From the NCBI GenBank assembly GCA_051004815.1, contig JBPCJY010000140.1:1-13847 (forward strand): a DNA stretch of 13,847 nucleotides, written 5' to 3'. The number at the start of each line of letters is the position of its first letter. The first letter of the stretch is position 1. A program made the position numbers and the translations under genes. Positions 6,762 through 12,496 of the stretch are shown one piece after another. Origin of the DNA: JBBQXY01 sp051004815. Lineage in GTDB: Bacteria > Chloroflexota > Ktedonobacteria > Ktedonobacterales > Ktedonobacteraceae. The notes under the pieces were generated by a model. It saw only the letters and a list, made by a program, of their open reading frames with translations, was not told where the DNA came from and searched no databases.

Positions 6762-9236
6762 TTACGAATTACGCACGACGATATTGACCAGTTTGCCTGG
6801 GATATAGATGATCTTCTGGACGGTGTGTTCGCCGATGAACGACGCGACGCGTGGGTTGTTCAGGGCCAGCATACGTGCCTCGCTTTCGCTGATGGTGGCG
6901 GGAACTTCGACACGCTCGCGTACTTTGCCGTTGACTTGCATGACCAGTGTGAAGGTCTCGTCATGAGTCAGAGCTTCATCGTAGCTCGGCCAATCCGTCA
7001 GATGAATGCTGCCAGTATGTCCCGTCTGGTGCCACAGCTCTTCGGTAATGTGTGGGGCCATCGGGGCCAGCAGTTGCAGCATGGTCTCCAGGGCTTTGCG
7101 GTAAGCGGCAGTGTGGGCCACAGGCTCGTTTTGCTGCTTGACCAGCACGTTGTTACATTCCATCAGCGCGGCCAGGGCCGTATTGAAGCGGAAGTTGCTC
7201 AGGTCTTCCGTGACGCGCTTGATGGTCTTGTTGCGCAGTCGCTCGATGTCCTTGCTTTCAGCGGTCTCCTGCGTGTTGACCTTGCCCTCGATCCAGCTGT
7301 CGGTAACAACGCCCCAGAAACGGTTCATGAACCGCCAGACCCCCTCTAAATTGTCGGCCTTAAAGGTGCCGCCGGCATCGAAGGGACCCATGAACATCAT
7401 ATAGCAGCGCACGGTATCCGTGCCATACTTTCTGACAAAGTCATCGGGTGCGACGACGTTGCCGCGTGACTTGGACATCTTCTGCCCATCAGGCCCCAGC
7501 ACGATGCCCTGGTGGAACAGGCGTGTAAAGGGTTCGTCAAAATGCAGGTAGCCCATATCGCGCAGTGCCTTCACAAAGAAACGTGCATACAGCAGGTGCA
7601 TGACGGCGTGTTCCGCGCCACCGATATATTGATCGACGGGCAGCCAGCGTTGCATGGCCTCTTCGCTCCACGCCTGTTCATCGTTGTGCGGGTCCGCGTA
7701 GCGCAGGAAGTACCACGAGGAGCAGATGAAGGTATCCATGGTATCGGCCTCACGCGTGGCATGACCACCGCAGATCGGGCAGGTTGTGTTTACGAAATCC
7801 GCCTCGTAGCGCAGTGGGGACTCGCCGCCGGGCTTGAACTGGACATTGTCCGGCAGCAGGACGGGCAGTTGCTCCTCCGGTACCGGCACCATGCCATGGT
7901 TCTCGCAATAGACGATGGGGATAGGCGCACCCCAATAGCGTTGGCGGCTAATCAGCCAGTCGCGCAGACGATACGTGACCATATGCTTGCCGATGCCCTG
8001 CTCCTCGATGTAGCTGATCATTTTGGCAATCGCTTCAGCGGCGGGTGTGCCATCGAACGGGCCAGAATTGACCATGACGCCCAGGGCTTCACGCGGCTCT
8101 GTCCACGTCGCGGGATCGCTCGGAGCCTCGTCCGCACCACGAATGACCTCGCGTATGGGAATGCCGAACTTGTGAGCAAAATCAAAGTCACGTTCATCAT
8201 GGGCTGGAACGCCCATGATGGCACCGGCACCGTAGCCCATCAGCACGTAGTCGGCGATCCAGACGGGTACCTGTTCGCCGTTGACCGGGTTGGTGACGTA
8301 GCCACCGGTAAAGACGCCCGTTTTCTCTTTCTCCGTGCTCATGCGCTCGATCTCGCTCATATGGCGGGCCTGTTCAACATAGGCATCGACGTCAGCCTTG
8401 TGGTCGGGCGTGGTGATCTTCTCAACCCAGGGATGTTCCGGGGCCAGCACAAAGAAGGTGGCACCATAGATGGTGTCCGGTCGCGTCGTGAAGACAGGAA
8501 TCTCTTCACGATGGCCTTCGATCTCGGCGGAGAAACGAATTTCCGCGCCCTCGCTGCGTCCAATCCAATTGCGCTGCATGGTGACTGTTTTGTCGGGCCA
8601 GTCGATGTTTGAGAAGTCCAGCAGTTCCTCGGCATAGTTGGTGATGCGCAGCAGCCACTGGTCGATCTCCTTACGAATCACGACGCTGCCGCAGCGTTCG
8701 CATGTGCCATCGGGCAGTACCTGCTCGTTAGCCAGGGTAGTATTACAGCCGGGACACCAGTTGGCGGGTGCCTTGGTGCGATAGGCCAGGCCGCGCTTGT
8801 AGAATTGCAGGAACAGCCACTGCGACCACTTGTAGTACTCTGGCAGACAGGAGATGATTTCGCGCTCCCAATCCCACTGTGCGCCCATGATACGCAGTTG
8901 CTGGCGCATCATGTCGATGTTTTGCAGTGTCCAGGTGCGAGCTTGCACGCCATGCGAGATGGCGGCATTCTCGGCTGGCAGTCCAAAGGCATCAAAGCCG
9001 ATGGGTTGCATGACGTTGAAGCCGTTCATGCGCCTGAAGCGACCGTAGGCGTCGGCGGGCGCGAAGTTGTACCAGTGGCCCATGTGCAGGTCGCCGGATG
9101 GGTAGGGTAACATGACCAGGTTATAGAATTTTGGTTTTGGTGAGTTGTCGGAGGCGTGGTACAGGCCCTCCGCTTCCCATCTGGTGCGCCATTTTCCTTC
9201 AATTTCTTTTGGGTTGTACTTTGTGCGTGTAATCAT
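6762..9236 (-). CDS. leuS: Leucyl-tRNA synthetase
   Basis: An 824-aa class Ia synthetase that charges tRNA-Leu in the cytoplasm. The HIGH-type signature PYPSGDLHMGH is at 44-54. A zinc-binding module has Cys161, Cys164, Cys179 and Cys182. The CP1 editing domain shows TTRPDTIYGATF (250-261) and GVPAHDERDF further on. KMSKS is at 586-590, and the anticodon-binding and C-terminal domains follow to the end. The length is normal for bacterial LeuRS. AGGAGG stands 8 bases before the ATG. The gene lies downstream of a leucine T-box (specifier CUC) on the same strand, so expression should rise when tRNA-Leu is uncharged. Confidence 0.98.
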   Translation of the reverse strand: MITRTKYNPKEIEGKWRTRWEAEGLYHASDNSPKPKFYNLVMLPYPSGDLHMGHWYNFAPADAYGRFRRMNGFNVMQPIGFDAFGLPAENAAISHGVQARTWTLQNIDMMRQQLRIMGAQWDWEREIISCLPEYYKWSQWLFLQFYKRGLAYRTKAPANWCPGCNTTLANEQVLPDGTCERCGSVVIRKEIDQWLLRITNYAEELLDFSNIDWPDKTVTMQRNWIGRSEGAEIRFSAEIEGHREEIPVFTTRPDTIYGATFFVLAPEHPWVEKITTPDHKADVDAYVEQARHMSEIERMSTEKEKTGVFTGGYVTNPVNGEQVPVWIADYVLMGYGAGAIMGVPAHDERDFDFAHKFGIPIREVIRGADEAPSDPATWTEPREALGVMVNSGPFDGTPAAEAIAKMISYIEEQGIGKHMVTYRLRDWLISRQRYWGAPIPIVYCENHGMVPVPEEQLPVLLPDNVQFKPGGESPLRYEADFVNTTCPICGGHATREADTMDTFICSSWYFLRYADPHNDEQAWSEEAMQRWLPVDQYIGGAEHAVMHLLYARFFVKALRDMGYLHFDEPFTRLFHQGIVLGPDGQKMSKSRGNVVAPDDFVRKYGTDTVRCYMMFMGPFDAGGTFKADNLEGVWRFMNRFWGVVTDSWIEGKVNTQETAESKDIERLRNKTIKRVTEDLSNFRFNTALAALMECNNVLVKQQNEPVAHTAAYRKALETMLQLLAPMAPHITEELWHQTGHTGSIHLTDWPSYDEALTHDETFTLVMQVNGKVRERVEVPATISESEARMLALNNPRVASFIGEHTVQKIIYIPGKLVNIVVRNS

Positions 9237-9329
9237 AATAATTTCCTCCTAACAGGGTTGTTAAGGATGCCTCCCAAGATTTTTTTATCTTTCGCGTCAC
9301 CTTCGGCGGCGCGAAATAAGAGAAAAGGG

Positions 9330-9392
9330 TTTTTTCTGGGGACACCCCAGACCCCGGCAGAGGGCGCTCCCTCTGCACTCCCACAGAAAAAA
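9330..9392. repeat. Palindromic repeat in the leuS 5' untranslated region
   Basis: The outer arms TTTTTTCTGGGG (9330-9341) and CCCACAGAAAAAA (9380-9392) are inverted repeats with one bulge. Within them are two tight hairpins: TCTGGGG (9335-9341) with CCCCAGA (9345-9351), and GCAGAGGG (9357-9364) with CCCTCTGC (9369-9376). The element sits between the T-box terminator and the leuS ribosome binding site. A further TTCGCG/CGCGAA dyad follows at 9291-9315. The structure looks like a dispersed palindromic repeat and not like part of the riboswitch. Confidence 0.6.
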
Positions 9393-9427
9393 GAATAAGT
9401 GTATGAGACCAACCTATATAACAACAT

Positions 9428-9482
9428 AAAAAAAGCCTTTCATCCGCATAGGGACGAAAGGTTATTCCGTGGTACCACCCTG
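9428..9482 (-). promoter_or_regulatory. T-box antiterminator and intrinsic terminator of leuS
   Basis: Read on the minus strand, the T-box core AGGGTGGTACCACGG starts at 9481. The UGGU (9477-9474) would pair with an uncharged ACCA end and fits discriminator A73 of tRNA-Leu. AGGG (9481-9478) pairs with CCCT (9453-9450) to form the antiterminator. The alternative terminator pairs 9461-9452 with 9445-9436 (10 bp) and is followed by seven T residues (9434-9428). This is the decision point. Its Stem I is about 300 bases upstream, beyond the tRNA-Ala gene. Confidence 0.93.
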
Positions 9483-9520
9483 ATTTTCCATCAATCAATA
9501 CATTATTGCATAGGTAGCAT

Positions 9521-9596
9521 TGGTGGACCTGAGGGGATTCGAACCCCTGACCTCCTCCATGCCATGGAGGCGCTCTCCCAGCTGCGCTACAGGCCC
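9521..9596 (-). tRNA. tRNA-Ala (anticodon GGC)
   Basis: A 76-nt cloverleaf with encoded CCA (9523-9521). The acceptor arms GGGCCTG and CAGGTCC include the G3-U70 wobble that marks alanine tRNAs. The anticodon loop ATGGCAT gives GGC, and the T-loop is TTCGAAT. All stems pair. The gene lies on the same strand as the leuS T-box, between its Stem I and its antiterminator, with only about 39 bases between the CCA and the T-box core. Confidence 0.97.
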
Positions 9597-9654
9597 GTGC
9601 GCGATGCTATATGTTACTGGTACCTATGAATGAATGAGTTTATTGATGTCACTC

Positions 9655-9683
9655 ATTGTACGCGATAACGGGCGTCCCGACAA
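9655..9683 (-). promoter_or_regulatory. Candidate promoter of tRNA-Ala(GGC)
   Basis: TTGTCG (9683-9678) and TACAAT (9660-9655) are spaced by 17 bases, with a predicted start near 9648, about 50 bases before the tRNA. AATGAGT (9657-9651) and ACTCATT (9639-9633) form a dyad over the -10 and start. A promoter here would make tRNA-Ala without Stem I. Confidence 0.5.
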
Positions 9684-9777
9684 GTGCTAGGTTCTTTGCT
9701 GGTACTATTGGCATGCATTCAACTGGTACGTGTCTGTAGGCCAAAAAGCCAGGAAAGGAACTTCACGCTTATTGCTC

Positions 9778-9880
9778 ACAGGCGAGTTCGGTCAGGTGTT
9801 GTCTAGCCTTGCACCAACCGGCTAGTCTCTGTCGAAAAGTTGACCTACTACTCCTGCTCACCGCTCATGTCTTCACTGTC
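9778..9880 (-). promoter_or_regulatory. Leucine T-box Stem I (specifier CUC)
   Basis: Read on the minus strand from the predicted start near 9880. The lower helix CAGG (9856-9853) pairs with CCTG (9782-9779). The specifier loop has the conserved AGTAGTA on one side and GAACTCG on the other, with codon CTC (Leu) at 9786-9784. GGTCA (9845-9841) pairs with TGACC (9794-9790). The distal helix CTAGCC (9825-9820) pairs with GGCTAG (9808-9803) and closes the conserved GGTTGGTGCAA loop. A GA-rich K-turn-like segment flanks the base. Leucine specificity agrees with leuS being the downstream gene. Confidence 0.92.
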
Positions 9881-9885
9881 CCTCT

Positions 9886-9914
9886 ACTATACCATAAGTG
9901 TTTGCGATTTGCAA
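9886..9914 (-). promoter_or_regulatory. Promoter of the leuS T-box leader
   Basis: TTGCAA (9914-9909) and TATAGT (9891-9886) with a 17-base spacer, the start being a few bases ahead of Stem I. Confidence 0.75.
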
Positions 9915-9930
9915 GGCACTTTCAGCGTAG

Positions 9931-9957
9931 AATGGGTATCCCTGGTGGATACCCATT
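9931..9957. terminator. Hairpin after tRNA-Ala(CGC)
   Basis: AATGGGTATCC (9931-9941) pairs with 9947-9957 around a 5-base loop, 14 bases after the CCA of the tRNA on the minus strand. The position suits a terminator of the tRNA transcript, though no clear U-tract follows. Confidence 0.55.
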
Positions 9958-9970
9958 GCATTGGACAGTT

Positions 9971-10046
9971 TGGTGGAGACGAGGGGGATCGAACCCCTGA
10001 CCTCGACAGTGCGATTGTCGCGCTCTCCCAGCTGAGCTACGTCCCC
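9971..10046 (-). tRNA. tRNA-Ala (anticodon CGC)
   Basis: A 76-nt cloverleaf with encoded CCA (9973-9971). The acceptor arms GGGGACG and CGTCTCC again show G3-U70. The anticodon loop ATCGCAC gives CGC, which reads GCG codons. The T-loop is TTCGATC. It is transcribed in the same direction as tRNA-Ala(GGC) but from its own promoter, ahead of the T-box promoter. Confidence 0.97.
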
Positions 10047-10057
10047 GAACTGGGGAG

Positions 10058-10086
10058 ATCATACCATATCGGGACGAGGTTGTAAA
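10058..10086 (-). promoter_or_regulatory. Promoter of tRNA-Ala(CGC)
   Basis: TTTACA (10086-10081) and TATGAT (10063-10058), each 5 of 6 to consensus, with a 17-base spacer. The start would fall about 5 bases before the tRNA. Confidence 0.8.
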
Positions 10087-10107
10087 TAGGTTTAGCAAGG
10101 GAATCCA

Positions 10108-10275
10108 GGGCTATTTGGTGTACCCGAAATAGCGGAAAAGCAGGTGGTGTCGGAGGGTGGCGAACCCTCCTGCCGGAGCGCGATGGCCCTTGCCTGGGGC
10201 AGGGAATGCGAGGATTCCCTGCCTACCGCTGCCGCCGTAGGCAGCACCACAGGCAATTCGGGTAAACCCAAAGGC
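10108..10275 (+). repeat. Palindromic dispersed repeat, copy 1
   Basis: About 168 bp, almost identical to 12977-13143 over its first ~125 bases (three substitutions seen), then diverging and matching again at the AATTCGGGTAAACCCAAA end. It contains hairpins: GCTATTT/AAATAGC, GGAGGGT/ACCCTCC, GGCAGGGAAT/ATTCCCTGCC and GCTGCC/GGCAGC. Its ends (TTTGGTGTACCCGAA and the complement of TTCGGGTAAACCCAAA) are imperfect inverted repeats. It encodes no protein and resembles a non-autonomous palindromic element. Confidence 0.8.
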
Positions 10276-10297
10276 CCTGATAAGCTTTTCAATTAAA

Positions 10298-10334
10298 TTG
10301 TAAAGTACCCTTGCTTATGGTAGAATTACTTTAC
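10298..10334 (+). promoter_or_regulatory. Promoter and dyad ahead of the split nucleotidyltransferase gene
   Basis: TTGTAA (10298-10303) and TAGAAT (10321-10326) with a 17-base spacer and a TG extended -10. GTAAAGTA (10300-10307) and TACTTTAC (10327-10334) are exact inverted repeats bracketing the spacer and -10, which suggests an operator. Confidence 0.6.
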
Positions 10335-10363
10335 CAAATTATTGAGGATGGGGCATCAAAACA

Positions 10364-10470
10364 ATGGACAGCAAACAAATAGAGCAATACCTCGCAATGT
10401 TAGGTGAGGAGTTACAGAAACAAGGAGTTAAACAGCCTATCCGTCTTTTGTTGATAGGCGGAGCATTTAT
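10364..10470 (+). pseudogene. N-terminal fragment of DUF6036-like nucleotidyltransferase-fold protein, cut by an IS element
   Basis: The first 35 codons and two bases of codon 36 are present, ending IGGAF at 31-35. The GG pair at 32-33 matches the first motif of the nucleotidyltransferase fold. The frame then runs into the mobile element at 10471 and would add about 40 foreign residues. Joined to the base at 11966, codon 36 becomes ATG and the reading continues into the fragment at 11966-12398 without a break, for a 179-aa protein. The ribosome binding site is weak (GAGG about 16 bases upstream). Confidence 0.85.
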
Positions 10471-10487
10471 CCAATCGCCCCGTAAAA

Positions 10488-10508
10488 CCCTCGGCTTCAG
10501 CCGTAGGG
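10488..10508 (+). other. Left-end hairpin of the IS element
   Basis: CCCT then CGGCT, a TC loop, AGCCG, a bulged T and AGGG. It lies 17 bases inside the element and is the likely TnpA recognition structure. Confidence 0.8.
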
Positions 10509-10558
10509 ATATAAGGGGCGTTCCTTTTAAGGTGGCTTGGGTGGTGGGGCCTAAGCAC

Positions 10559-10596
10559 TTGACATGCAACCAGATTAATATTAAAATGGTTGCATG
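10559..10596 (+). promoter_or_regulatory. Promoter of the ribbon-helix-helix/tnpB operon with overlapping operator-like dyad
   Basis: The -35 TTGACA (10559-10564, perfect) and -10 TAAAAT (10582-10587, 5 of 6) are 17 bases apart. The start codon ATG at 10594 lies about where transcription should begin, so the mRNA is probably leaderless. CATGCAACCA (10563-10572) and TGGTTGCATG (10587-10596) form a perfect 10-bp inverted repeat spanning the spacer, -10 and start codon. This is a good candidate operator for the repressor encoded immediately downstream. Confidence 0.7.
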
Positions 10597-10755
10597 AAAG
10601 ACGAGATTAAACCTCTCACCATCCGGTTTCCCGCGCAACTGCTGGAACAGATACGAGAGATAGCTAAACAGAATAATCGTTCTCTCAACGGAGAGATCTT
10701 GACTGCAATACAGGAACATCTGAAAGCGGGCAGAAGAAAGGCCAGTAAGCAGTGA
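10594..10755 (+). CDS. Small ribbon-helix-helix (Arc-like) DNA-binding protein of the IS element
   Basis: A 53-aa protein with the ribbon-helix-helix layout: a strand LTIRFP (8-13), helix A about 14-26, and helix B RSLNGEILTAIQEHLKAG (29-46), where RSLNGEI resembles the Arc-type RSMN-EI turn. A basic tail follows. The stop TGA (10753-10755) overlaps the tnpB GTG (10752-10754), so translation is likely coupled. The gene lies wholly inside the IS1341-type element, downstream of a strong promoter with a dyad over its start, which suggests repression of itself and of tnpB. Alternatives are a DNA-binding accessory to transposition or a captured antitoxin-like gene. The fold call is confident, but the role is inferred. 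Confidence 0.8.
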   Translation: MKDEIKPLTIRFPAQLLEQIREIAKQNNRSLNGEILTAIQEHLKAGRRKASKQ

Positions 10756-11924
10756 GTCAACAAAAGCGGGCGTACAAATTCCGGTTCTATCCAACCGATG
10801 AGCAGAAGCGCGTCCTTGCTCAGACATTCGGATGTGTGAGGTTCGTCTATAATTGGGGACTGAATACCCGCTCTACTGCCTACAACAGCGGCGTAAAGCT
10901 CTCCTACAATGATCTTGCCGCCATGTTGCCTGACCTCAAGCAGCAATACCCCTGGCTCTCTGATGTCTCTAGCGTGCCTCTTCAGCAATCTTTGAGGCAT
11001 CTGGACCGTGGTTTCAAGAACTTCTTTAAGGGGCGTGCTCACTATCCGACATTCAAAAAGAAGCAGAACAGCCAATCGGCTACCTATGCGGCTAATGCGT
11101 TCAAGTGGGAGGCTGGGCAACTCACCCTTGCCAAGATGAATGAGCCTCTGGATATTCACTTCCATCGAGACCTTCCCAAAGATTTCAGACCCAGTTTGGT
11201 TACGATCACCAAGGATTGTGCCAACCGTTACTTCATCTCCATCCTGGTGGAAGAAGACATCAAATCTCTTCCTGTCGTGAATTCGATGGTCGGTCTGGAT
11301 CTCGGTCTCAAATCGATGGTGATTCTCTCGACAGGTGAGGCCGTCGGCAATCCCAAGTTCTACGTCAAGAGTGAAAAAGCTCTTGCGAAAGCACAACGTC
11401 GGCATGCCAAGAAAAAGAAGGGATCGAAAAATAGAGCCAAAGCGCGGCTCAAAGTAGCTCGCGTGCATGCCCGTATCAACGACCAGCGTCGTGACTACCA
11501 GCACAAACTCTCTACTCGCATTGTTCGCGAAAACCAAGTGATCTGCGTGGAGAGTCTGGCAGTCAAGAACATGGTGAAGAACCACAGTCTTGCGAAAGCC
11601 ATCAGTGATGTCGGATGGGGAGAGTTCGTCCGCCAACTGGAATACAAAAGCCAGTGGTATGGACGAACCCTGGTCAAGATTGACCGCTTCTTCCCCTCTT
11701 CTAAAACCTGCTCTGACTGCAAGCATGTGCTCGACTCCTTAACACTGGACTGCCGTGTTTGGGCATGTCCTGAATGTGGCACGGTTCACGATCGTGATAT
11801 CAATGCCGCCCTCAACATTCTTGCGGAGGGGCTCTCCGTCAATGCCTGTGGAGGGAGTGTAAGACCTGTTCGGACCCATGTCCGTCGGGCAACTCCCGTT
11901 GAAACAGGAAACTCTCGTCCGTGA
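10752..11924 (+). CDS. tnpB: TnpB, RNA-guided RuvC-like nuclease of IS200/IS605 elements
   Basis: A 390-aa protein starting with GTG, with AAAGG 10 bases upstream and a 4-base overlap with the preceding gene. The N-terminal helix-turn-helix/WED part begins YKFRFYPTDEQ. The RuvC core has Asp183 (GLDLGLK), Glu267 (CVESLAVKNM) and Asp349 (HDRDINAALNIL). A zinc finger is formed by Cys320, Cys323, Cys339 and Cys342. All catalytic residues are intact, so an active nuclease is likely. TnpB proteins cut DNA next to a short TAM, guided by an RNA from the element's right end, and help the element persist at its site. The C-terminal SVNACGGSVRP stretch is typical of the family, where coding and guide RNA sequences overlap. 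Confidence 0.96.
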   Translation: MSQQKRAYKFRFYPTDEQKRVLAQTFGCVRFVYNWGLNTRSTAYNSGVKLSYNDLAAMLPDLKQQYPWLSDVSSVPLQQSLRHLDRGFKNFFKGRAHYPTFKKKQNSQSATYAANAFKWEAGQLTLAKMNEPLDIHFHRDLPKDFRPSLVTITKDCANRYFISILVEEDIKSLPVVNSMVGLDLGLKSMVILSTGEAVGNPKFYVKSEKALAKAQRRHAKKKKGSKNRAKARLKVARVHARINDQRRDYQHKLSTRIVRENQVICVESLAVKNMVKNHSLAKAISDVGWGEFVRQLEYKSQWYGRTLVKIDRFFPSSKTCSDCKHVLDSLTLDCRVWACPECGTVHDRDINAALNILAEGLSVNACGGSVRPVRTHVRRATPVETGNSRP

Positions 11925-11965
11925 GGATGGGAAGCCCCCGCATTCATGCGTGGGGAGGATGTCAC
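11830..11965 (+). ncRNA. Probable reRNA/omegaRNA scaffold at the right end of the IS element
   Basis: In this group the guide RNA of TnpB comes from the 3' part of tnpB and the right end, with the guide read from the flank just outside. The right-end hairpin at 11935-11955 and the terminal GTCAC fit. The guide here would begin GCTCACTCAG at 11966, which is host gene sequence. The 5' limit given is approximate and no transcript boundary is visible. Confidence 0.5.
11935..11955 (+). other. Right-end hairpin of the IS element
   Basis: CCCCC, GCAT, a TC loop, ATGC, G, a bulged T and GGGG. It ends 10 bases before the element boundary and mirrors the left-end hairpin in design. Confidence 0.75.
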
Positions 11966-12398
11966 GCTCACTCAGATGCACAGTCGTCGCTCAACTAACG
12001 ATATCGATGTTCTTCTTAAGGATGTTGATGATCCTCAATCGCCAATATACCGAATATTCAAAAGTGCGGTCCGTACAGTGGCTACTAACAACGACTTATC
12101 CACCAAGTGGCTCAATGATGTGATTGGGGACTTCTTAAGAAACGCGGGAGAAGTCCCTGAAGGCAAACTTTGGAAGAGATTCTCAGTCCTAGAAATCTAT
12201 ATACCCCCAAAAGAATACATTCTTGCGCATAAAATATTAGCTGGTCGTGAGAAAGACGAGAGTGATATTCTTGCTCTTTCTCAACAGCTTAAAATCGAAA
12301 CACGAGCACAAGCACAAAAACTCGTTGAGAAATACATTCCTAACAAGCAATTACACCAGCTTCACGGCCTCGATGAAACCCTTGACAGATTCTTCTAA
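11966..12398 (+). pseudogene. C-terminal fragment of DUF6036-like nucleotidyltransferase-fold protein
   Basis: Continues the gene begun at 10364. In the restored numbering, RRSTNDIDVLL (43-53) supplies the D-x-D pair Asp48/Asp50 that with Gly32-Gly33 defines the nucleotidyltransferase fold. WLND (84-87) and the C-terminal LEIYIPP then AGREKDESD (111-136) match what I know of DUF6036-like proteins. An ATG at 11946, inside the IS right end, could start a shortened product lacking the GG motif, but no ribosome binding site supports this. The gene is probably inactive. The family is thought to include toxin-like members; activity here is unknown. Confidence 0.8.
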
Positions 12399-12443
12399 AG
12401 AAAGAGGAGGTGGGAAACTACACCATTTCTCTTCACAAAAATC

Positions 12444-12452
12444 TGGTATAAT
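12444..12452 (+). promoter_or_regulatory. Extended -10 promoter of the downstream partner gene
   Basis: TGGTATAAT combines a consensus -10 (12447-12452) with a TGn extension. No good -35 is seen. It would let the gene at 12497 be expressed despite the insertion upstream. Confidence 0.6.
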
Positions 12453-12496
12453 GAACATGAGGAAAGCAATCAAGAGTAAAACAAAGGAGTGCGAGT

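Larger units (their letters stand above)
10471..11965 (+). mobile_element. IS200/IS605-group element, IS1341-type (tnpB only), with a ribbon-helix-helix gene
   Basis: The ends were located because deleting 10471-11965 restores the interrupted host frame. The 1,495-bp element follows host TTTAT (10466-10470) and makes no target duplication, as this group does. The left end has an imperfect hairpin at 10488-10508 and the right end one at 11935-11955. Both close on a TC loop and carry a single bulged T on the 3' side, as expected for paired TnpA binding sites. TAAA (10483-10486) next to the left hairpin is complementary to TTTA of the target, like the guide sequences of IS605 elements. No Y1 transposase (tnpA) is present, so movement would need TnpA in trans. 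Confidence 0.9.

Noticed and set aside
7512..8612. 366-aa frame on the plus strand
   Set aside because: Antisense shadow of leuS, with composition typical of the reverse strand of a GC-biased gene.
9971..10046. tRNA-Ala(CGC) as attachment site of an integrated island
   Set aside because: The repeat-flanked module lies on the 5' side of the tRNA, no repeat of the tRNA 3' end is seen, and no integrase is in the window.
10364..10597. Intact 77-aa protein
   Set aside because: The last ~42 residues are read from the IS left end. The true continuation lies beyond 11965.
10581..11726. 381-aa frame on the minus strand
   Set aside because: Antisense shadow of tnpB, whose catalytic motifs are intact on the plus strand. 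Its product has no recognisable motif.
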